Shown one piece after another: positions 32,669 through 38,825 of a stretch of 38,825 nucleotides of DNA (position 1 is its first letter; each line of letters starts with the position of its first letter). Source of the stretch: Saccharofermentans sp. (GTDB lineage Bacteria; Bacillota; Clostridia; Saccharofermentanales; Saccharofermentanaceae). The DNA lies in the NCBI GenBank assembly GCA_024685385.1, contig JAIKVV010000086.1:1-38825 (forward strand), in the 5' to 3' direction. The position numbers and the translations under genes were made by a program. The notes under the pieces are model-generated. The model searched no databases, was not told where the DNA came from, and saw only the letters and a program-made list of their open reading frames with translations.

Positions 32669-35600
32669 TTATTTGACGACCCATTCACCGGGGTTCTGAT
32701 CCAACTTGGTATTTGTTCTGTCTCTCCATATCAAACTGAACACTGTAGTCTTATATGTGTTGACCAGTTCATTGTAGAGTTTCTGATTCTGCGACTTATA
32801 AGTGGAAGCAGTGCCGAACTCCTTGACCTTCAAGACTGACTTGACGAGTTTCCAGCTGACAAGAGTCCTTCCGGTATTGAACTTATGCTCAGCCGTGTCA
32901 TTTTCGACAGCTTTCATAGCATCGTTATAGATCTTCTCGCACTTGTTGATCTCCGAATCAGGCATCCTGTTGTGAGCATCCATGTTTGATGTGTAATTCC
33001 TGCCGTCATAATCGATGTTTTCGTTATTGAAGATCTGACCCGGTTTCGAATCGTAACGCAGACAGAACAGTCTCCACTGATAAGGATATTTACAACCATC
33101 TCCGCATTGATGGTTCTTGGCCTGTTTTACCATGACAGCGAGATATTCTTTGATGTAAGGAGCACCCGCGCCGTAGAATTCATTCAGGAAGAATTCGATC
33201 TCCTTGTCCACATCAGCGTTGGGATTTTCGAGAAGGACTCCTTCGATATAGAGCCTCAGATCACCGAACTCACTGTTGCAGTCAAGGTGTATGTCATTGC
33301 TCTGAAGATATATGCCCTTGACTCCGATGGATTTATAGTACTTGATATCGTGGGTCATCGCATTGATATTCGCATAAGGCATTATGGTCGAATACCAGTT
33401 CGCGTTGTAGTCCCAGATCCAGACCTGTGCTCCCTTCACTTTGCAAAGATTAATCCAGTTCTTAAGATAGGTGCTGTCCTCATAATTTCTCATGCAGGAT
33501 GTGTCATCACAATTGTGTGCATAACAACGCATGAGAGCAGCAAATCTTACTATTACGTACTTGTTGATCGTAATGTTCTTAGGCGGTTTGATCGTATGAT
33601 CGTATGCAAGAGTATCAATGTAGACATTCTTGTAAGCACCGTTCTTGTGGATCTCCTCGGACACCTCATTGCAAAGATCGATATAGAGAGCCGAGTAATC
33701 AGCAAGCTTCGGGAAATCCGTATTTACCTGATCGGAAGAATGTTCGCTGATGAACTTCTTGCAGGCACTGCACTGGCAGTAATTGCCGTTATCAGCCTGG
33801 GACAAGGAAATGATCTGCATGGGAGCGCCGGACTTATACATTTCGCCCTTCAGTATCTCCTTGACATGCGTAACGATCCTTGAACGAACCTGCTTATTGG
33901 AAAGGCAGACCTGGGCAGTTTTGAAATTGTCCGTTGTAAACCATGAAGGATGAGCGGCAAGATCAGATGCATGGAAGTACTCGGTAAGCAGGGTATGTAC
34001 CTGTCCTTTAGAGTATTCGGCAGTATTCTGTTTTGTATAGAGATACCAGTTTTCATGACCTGCGCCCGGATTAGCATAATATCCGTTCAGACCGTTTGCT
34101 ACATCGAACATGCAATACTCTTCTCTGTCAACATGACCATAAACGGAATCAATATCCGTGAATGTAAATGCACGCTGATAGTCGTAATTGATATTGGTAT
34201 CATACTTGAACTTTGTCTGGTTCGTTCTGTATCCGTATTCGAAAGACAGCCAATAATATCCTCCGCAAAGAGCGAGGAACTTGCCGGCTCCGTCGATGGT
34301 TCCGCGCTTACCTACGCCCTTGATTGAGATTCCGTTGTCGTATGAACAGATCTTGTAAGATCCGTCAGACGAATATTTGGCTGTTCCGTGAGGACGGTTT
34401 GTATTGCCGACGGAGATCTCAAAACCCCTGGACCCCTGAGCTACAGAGTCGCTGATGATGGAAGGCGTGTAATTGTCTTCTTCTTTTATATACTTCTGGA
34501 TCTTGCTTGCGGCGAACTGCTCTTCTGCGGATGCGGAAGAAGGGACAACGATGACTGCTCTGGGCATGTCCTTTGTATACTTGCTGTTCTTGTACGTGGA
34601 GATGCCGTCATCGATCACCGGCTGTTCCGATGAATTGTATGCATCATAGAATGCTCTGGCTGAGCCGCCGTATGTGAGCATCTTCTTGACGAGGTCCTTG
34701 ATCTGGCCGCCGAAATCTCCTGCAAGGATATCATGGGCATAGCTTTCAACACTGTATGTCGTGGTTGCGCTTATGGCTTTGCTGCCGTCCTTGAAAACGA
34801 TCTTGAAAGGAGTCTTGAAATAAAGAGGCGAGATCCCTCCAAATTCCATGCGGTAAAGATCTGCCGCCTTGTCATATTCAAAATCCTTGGAATAGACCTG
34901 ACTCTTCTTTGTCTGCCCGTCAATATCCTTATAACTTAATTCTGCATAGACAGTGCTTGCAGGCTTAGTCTCGAAAGAAGCATATCCTACGGGATTGATC
35001 GAATTATCGAATGTAAGAGCCATCTTCTGAAGTGTGGCCTTTGCATCGTCAAAAGCAGTCTTGGAAAGACATGTTGCAGCAGATGATACCAGCTTTGAAC
35101 CGACAGCGCTTTGAGCGGAAGTAAGTCCTGAATTTGCAAGGACTCTGATATGTCTTCCGAAGTAGACCTGAGCAGCCGTGCCGTAGTTCAACATATCGAC
35201 CATAAGGGTGCAGAGTTTCTTATCCTCAGTCTTTTTGCTCGACATCTTCGCGTTAAGCACGTCTTCTGCATATTGCTTTACGCTGTATGTGGTATAGTCG
35301 CTTGCATAAACCTGCTCGCCGATATAAGCGCAAAGCCTGGCCTTAACGGTATTGCCCATCTCAGCTGCAGAGATACCGCTGAATACGAAACGGTATGTCT
35401 TAGATGACGAATCGTAGGTATAATCCGTTACGTTAACAGTTTGCCTGCTGTATCTGTCGCCGCTGTCAGTATATTTGAAAAATACAACGTTAAGGTAGGG
35501 CTTTGTAAAATTGCCCGTGGAATTGATCTTGTAGTAATAGACCAGCGAGAAATCACTGTCAAACTCACAGGTGATATTACAATCTGCAGCCATAGGCTGT

Positions 35601-35704
35601 GTTTCAGCAGCCATGACCTCCATGCCGGAAAATGTTGATACCAGCATGATCAACGACAGCAAAGCTCCGATTGATCTGTAAACGATCTTATTCATTATCT
35701 TCAT
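32669..35704 (-). CDS. Secreted DUF4838 glycosidase-like protein with duplicated N-terminal module
   Basis: 1011 residues. Signal peptide (about 1-33), two copies of an unassigned module (about 40-190 and 235-355, each ending in a helix like LVDMLNYGTAAQVYF or LVKKMLTYGGSARAF), then an alpha/beta domain (about 375-480) of the type found before GH20/GH67-like barrels. The DUF4838 region follows (about 500-850), with its hallmark SLSQADNGNYCQCSACKKF, VRFAALMRCYAHNC and QVWIWDYNANW. A helical C-terminus closes it. DUF4838 proteins are thought to be polysaccharide-acting but have no firmly assigned reaction that I know. No cell-wall anchor is present. The ATG at 35704 is eight bases after GAGG. 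Confidence 0.85.
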   Translation of the reverse strand: MKIMNKIVYRSIGALLSLIMLVSTFSGMEVMAAETQPMAADCNITCEFDSDFSLVYYYKINSTGNFTKPYLNVVFFKYTDSGDRYSRQTVNVTDYTYDSSSKTYRFVFSGISAAEMGNTVKARLCAYIGEQVYASDYTTYSVKQYAEDVLNAKMSSKKTEDKKLCTLMVDMLNYGTAAQVYFGRHIRVLANSGLTSAQSAVGSKLVSSAATCLSKTAFDDAKATLQKMALTFDNSINPVGYASFETKPASTVYAELSYKDIDGQTKKSQVYSKDFEYDKAADLYRMEFGGISPLYFKTPFKIVFKDGSKAISATTTYSVESYAHDILAGDFGGQIKDLVKKMLTYGGSARAFYDAYNSSEQPVIDDGISTYKNSKYTKDMPRAVIVVPSSASAEEQFAASKIQKYIKEEDNYTPSIISDSVAQGSRGFEISVGNTNRPHGTAKYSSDGSYKICSYDNGISIKGVGKRGTIDGAGKFLALCGGYYWLSFEYGYRTNQTKFKYDTNINYDYQRAFTFTDIDSVYGHVDREEYCMFDVANGLNGYYANPGAGHENWYLYTKQNTAEYSKGQVHTLLTEYFHASDLAAHPSWFTTDNFKTAQVCLSNKQVRSRIVTHVKEILKGEMYKSGAPMQIISLSQADNGNYCQCSACKKFISEHSSDQVNTDFPKLADYSALYIDLCNEVSEEIHKNGAYKNVYIDTLAYDHTIKPPKNITINKYVIVRFAALMRCYAHNCDDTSCMRNYEDSTYLKNWINLCKVKGAQVWIWDYNANWYSTIMPYANINAMTHDIKYYKSIGVKGIYLQSNDIHLDCNSEFGDLRLYIEGVLLENPNADVDKEIEFFLNEFYGAGAPYIKEYLAVMVKQAKNHQCGDGCKYPYQWRLFCLRYDSKPGQIFNNENIDYDGRNYTSNMDAHNRMPDSEINKCEKIYNDAMKAVENDTAEHKFNTGRTLVSWKLVKSVLKVKEFGTASTYKSQNQKLYNELVNTYKTTVFSLIWRDRTNTKLDQNPGEWVVK

Positions 35705-35727
35705 AATCATTTCCTCACGTTAACTGA

Positions 35728-38694
35728 TCATTCGACTTTGGAAGGTTGGATCGAATACGTCACATTATTATCCCAAGTAAAAGTTGTCTTATCGTAAGAT
35801 TTACTGAAGAAATATGAATCATTAATCTGGGGATGATTCGGGTTCCTCAGGAATACACCGGAAAGCTTTACGTTTTTAACTTTGGGAACATCAGGATTGA
35901 TCATGTGAATTCCCGATACCGTAACTTTTTGCGGAGCCTTAATGGGGTAATTATATGGATAGTTGTAACCTTCTCCAGTTCCTGACAAATACGCTTCATC
36001 TACTACAGAAGTACTGTGTATTACCTGATCAAAGATATTGAGTCCGCGGGAATGGAATGCGTATCCATTACTGTTATAAAGCCCGGATCCATCTATGGTA
36101 AGACCTGAGATGGTAACGCTTTGTGGAAGCTGAGAATAATACGTTCTTCCTCCTACAGTAACCGGCTCATACAGATATTTGAATGTCGGATCATAATCGA
36201 TCTTGATAAGTCCTCTGTTAGGATCACTTCTGATATCCCAGGTAGAATTTTTAATCTCGATATCGCCAAACCAGGCAGAACCGAAATCCCTCCTCAATGA
36301 GATGAAGTTAGTTGCATGATTCAAAACGTTTTCGACATATAATTTTCCGAATCCTACAGTTGCGATTCCGTGTATACCAAGTTCAGAGTTCTTGACTGTA
36401 AGATTATAGACACCAGCGTGAGCATCGACACGGGACAGCTTACATCCGATTACTTTGAAATCCTTCATGTAATTTGTTCCCATGGTGCCCCATCTGGTAG
36501 ACTCATCCATAATCCCGGTAGGATCGGAAAGATTATATTTTGCGACTTTGGTAGGATTACATTTACATCCTTCAAGAGTAAGATCTGCTACATAATCAGC
36601 ATAGAAATCATAAGGTGCCGTTGACTTGTTCGGGCTATCATTTTCGAGCTGGAAATTACGCAGGTGATCCGTAAATGTACAGTTCTTGATAGTTACATGA
36701 GCACAATGTGCTGCTTTTATAAATCCATGGTAAGGAGCACCGGTATGTGCCTGTACGGTGCTTATGGAATCTATAAACTGCTTCTCTTCGCCTGCCAGAT
36801 CATGTTTGATATCCTGCAGCACAACATTGGAACGGCTGACAGCTATACCTCTGAAGATATAAGTCTCACTCCTGTCAGTATTTACAATGGTCGTAAAATC
36901 TCCGCCTTTAACATACAGTTTCTCCGTATCGACAGGATATTTCAATATTGTAGAAATCTTATCCCAGTCCCAGCAAAGAGGAGTGGAACTGTCCAACGTT
37001 CCGTAGTTCGTCCCGGGCTTCGTTTTGTTAACGAGAATGATCTCATGCTGGTTTTTACCGTTGTCCCCGCCATTGTGGTTCCTGCCAAAACGATTGACAG
37101 ACTCTGTCTTGATAACATAAAGGGCTTCTTCGGTAAAATTCCCCTCAAACTTCGTTGTATTCTTTGAGAAGTTCTTATTCTTAAAGGTTTTTGCCATGGC
37201 ATCATCCTGACTATCATATTCAGGGTAATTTGAAAGATTGGCATCTACTCCAAGATAGATCTTCCTGGAAGAATTACTGTATTTATATTCCTGCGGCTTA
37301 CTCGGTTCCAGTGTGAAAAGGAAACAGTGACCCTCCTTGATAGTAGTACTGGCAAAACGGGTCTCACTAGTAGGCTTAGGCACGGTAGCGTTCCCGAGAT
37401 GTTCGTCATCGATGGTAAACTTTGCATCACCCCAAGTATCGTTACCCCATTCGGTATCAGTCTTGATAAGCGCACCCTTATAGGATCTGGGATCCATAAA
37501 CTTGACGTAGTAATTTGCACCGATATCTGCCTTAACGGGAAGCTTCTTTGCATTAGCGTAATCATGGGTCATTACGATCGCATAGTAATCATCTGCCTTG
37601 CCGTTACCCATGGCACCGAACTGACGGTATGTAACGCAGCCGGTATGCAGCGTCGCTGCATATGCCTTTGCAGAATCACCGTAAACCAGCATCTTCTTTA
37701 CCAGGTCTTTGACATTATCGTCATATTTACCGTCAAGGATCGCCTTTACATAGCTCTCACAACTGTATGTAATCTTTGAACTGATGGCAGTATTGCCGTC
37801 CTTTAGAACGATCGAAAGATCCGTCCTAAGATATCTTGAAGGGATATCCTTAAACTCGATCCTGTAAAGGCCTTCTGCCTTGTTGTATTCGAAAGCGGAG
37901 GATGCAACCGTTAATGTCTTGGTAGATCCTTTGTCCTCCGTATAAGAGACCTGAGCCTTCACATTCGATGAAGGAGCAGAATCAAACTTTGCATAGAGGA
38001 TGAGATCTACCGGATTTTCGAATGAGAGGGCGATCTTCTCAACTGATGCCTTCGTATCCGAAAGTTCCGTCTTCTTAAGACGTGATGAAGGCGTAAAGCT
38101 GAGAGATGATGCCATATTCTTCTGTGCGGATGTCAGGTTCTTGTTAGCAAGATCATCTTTGTTCTTACCGAAGTAGACCTGAGCTGCCGCGCCGTAGTTG
38201 AGCATATCGACTAAGGCTTTACAAATGGCTTTACGCTGATTTTCGACCTTCTTGTAAGACAACTTGCTGTAATAATTAAGAAGATCCATAGCGTAAGATC
38301 TGACCGATGTTTCCTTGGTCTTGCTCTCATAAGCCGTATTACCGATGTTGGCACAAAGCTTTGCCTTGGCAACATCTGTCATCTCGGCTGCTGAGACACC
38401 GCGGAAGATGAATCTGTATACCCCAGTTGACGGATCGGCAAAATCCGCCTGCTTGATCTCGGTTGTCTTACCGCCGAAATCAACTTTAAGACGTACATTT
38501 GAAAAATTCCCGGAAGTGTAGATCTTGCAGTTGAAGATCATGTCAAAGTCTTCCTGGAATTCATAAGAAACCGTGATCTTGGCATCAAGATCCTGAGCGG
38601 CGTTGACTTGAGTTCCTGAATAGATGCCGACTACCATTACTGCTGCCAAAAGATAAACGGCAGCTTTGCGGCACAAAGCAAAAAACTTATTCAT
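35728..38694 (-). CDS. Secreted parallel beta-helix protein with duplicated N-terminal module
   Basis: 988 residues. Signal peptide (about 1-32, cleavage near VNAAQ). Two copies of the module shared with the next gene (about 36-180 and 230-352). From about 355 onward a pectate-lyase-like right-handed parallel beta-helix: it opens with VTYRQFGAMGNGKADDYYAI, the typical N-cap of such folds, and continues with short strand-turn units (VTIKNCTFTD, DLTLEGCKC, DFKVIGCKL, NLTVKNSEL, VTISGLTIDG, VTVSGIHM). The fold suggests a polysaccharide lyase, hydrolase or epimerase; catalytic residues cannot be assigned. GGAGG lies seven bases before the ATG. First gene of the surface operon. Confidence 0.85.
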   Translation of the reverse strand: MNKFFALCRKAAVYLLAAVMVVGIYSGTQVNAAQDLDAKITVSYEFQEDFDMIFNCKIYTSGNFSNVRLKVDFGGKTTEIKQADFADPSTGVYRFIFRGVSAAEMTDVAKAKLCANIGNTAYESKTKETSVRSYAMDLLNYYSKLSYKKVENQRKAICKALVDMLNYGAAAQVYFGKNKDDLANKNLTSAQKNMASSLSFTPSSRLKKTELSDTKASVEKIALSFENPVDLILYAKFDSAPSSNVKAQVSYTEDKGSTKTLTVASSAFEYNKAEGLYRIEFKDIPSRYLRTDLSIVLKDGNTAISSKITYSCESYVKAILDGKYDDNVKDLVKKMLVYGDSAKAYAATLHTGCVTYRQFGAMGNGKADDYYAIVMTHDYANAKKLPVKADIGANYYVKFMDPRSYKGALIKTDTEWGNDTWGDAKFTIDDEHLGNATVPKPTSETRFASTTIKEGHCFLFTLEPSKPQEYKYSNSSRKIYLGVDANLSNYPEYDSQDDAMAKTFKNKNFSKNTTKFEGNFTEEALYVIKTESVNRFGRNHNGGDNGKNQHEIILVNKTKPGTNYGTLDSSTPLCWDWDKISTILKYPVDTEKLYVKGGDFTTIVNTDRSETYIFRGIAVSRSNVVLQDIKHDLAGEEKQFIDSISTVQAHTGAPYHGFIKAAHCAHVTIKNCTFTDHLRNFQLENDSPNKSTAPYDFYADYVADLTLEGCKCNPTKVAKYNLSDPTGIMDESTRWGTMGTNYMKDFKVIGCKLSRVDAHAGVYNLTVKNSELGIHGIATVGFGKLYVENVLNHATNFISLRRDFGSAWFGDIEIKNSTWDIRSDPNRGLIKIDYDPTFKYLYEPVTVGGRTYYSQLPQSVTISGLTIDGSGLYNSNGYAFHSRGLNIFDQVIHSTSVVDEAYLSGTGEGYNYPYNYPIKAPQKVTVSGIHMINPDVPKVKNVKLSGVFLRNPNHPQINDSYFFSKSYDKTTFTWDNNVTYSIQPSKVE

Positions 38695-38752
38695 TTATTT
38701 CCCTCCGTACAGCCGTATTGCACCCCTAACGAATACGACTATTTCCTCATAA

Positions 38753-38788
38753 TGTGAACAATATAACACATTGTTCACAATCTTGCAA
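38753..38788 (-). promoter_or_regulatory. Promoter of the surface operon embedded in a 27-bp palindromic operator
   Basis: Minus strand: -35 TTGCAA (38783-38788), 17 bases, -10 TATATT (38760-38765) with TG extension. A palindrome with perfect 10-bp arms TGTGAACAAT / ATTGTTCACA and a 7-base centre (38753-38779) covers the spacer and -10, the position of a repressor site. No candidate regulator gene for it is visible in the window. Confidence 0.75.
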
Positions 38789-38825
38789 TAATTTTTTCGA
38801 TTTATTTCAAATTCGCGCCAAATTA

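Overview
This looks like a chromosomal segment from a low-to-middle GC Gram-positive anaerobe of the class Clostridia, probably a gut or rumen member of the Oscillospiraceae, Lachnospiraceae or Saccharofermentans group. The grounds are strong AGGAGG-type ribosome binding sites, several lipoproteins with threonine-rich stalks, SLH and BspA-type leucine-rich surface proteins, a BlaI/M56 pair, a LytTR/GHKL two-component system, a clostridial-type PssA, and no sign of outer-membrane genes. No tRNA, rRNA, prophage, transposase or CRISPR array was seen.

Left region (1-5100, minus strand): a tight five-gene lipid operon, read from right to left: CarS-like CDP-lipid synthase, a PEP-synthase/rifampicin-phosphotransferase-like phosphotransferase, phosphatidylserine synthase, phosphatidylserine decarboxylase, and a UbiA-type prenyltransferase that runs off the window edge. 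Next are a degenerate PD-(D/E)XK-like protein and a 380-base spacer holding two near-identical 70-bp elements, each a symmetric four-arm palindrome. At 6301-10217 (minus) lies a redox cluster: a CrtI-like FAD oxidoreductase, a ferredoxin-NAD(P)H reductase fused to a four-helix membrane domain, and a free-standing paralogue of that membrane domain.

Middle region (10366-17646): a zincin lipoprotein, a CPBP protease, and a signalling unit made of a BlaI-type repressor and an M56 (BlaR1-like) membrane protease with an FG-GAP/EF-hand-like outer domain. The same pair of palindromic operators, 32 bp apart centre to centre and built into a TTGACA promoter, lies before blaI and before the BspA-type LRR lipoprotein gene. 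This predicts a small regulon.

Region 17647-26448: a zinc-ribbon membrane protein diverges from a five-gene plus-strand unit: M13 peptidase lipoprotein, FtsX-like permease, ABC ATPase, LytTR response regulator and GHKL kinase. Two imperfect direct repeats 21 bp apart lie just upstream of the predicted M13 promoter, as expected for a LytTR site. A 48-codon minus-strand gene and a shared terminator close the region.

Right region (26758-38825): a GT2 glycosyltransferase, alanine dehydrogenase, GNAT acetyltransferase, transglutaminase-like lipoprotein and aldo/keto reductase. These are followed by a minus-strand operon of three secreted proteins: a parallel beta-helix protein, a DUF4838 glycosidase-like protein, and an Ig-like plus 3xSLH protein. 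The first two share an internally duplicated N-terminal module that I cannot assign to a known family. The operon promoter is embedded in a 27-bp perfect-arm palindrome.

The strongest candidates for something undescribed are the lipid operon with its phosphotransferase, the duplicated surface module, the BlaI-LRR regulon and the four-arm palindromes.
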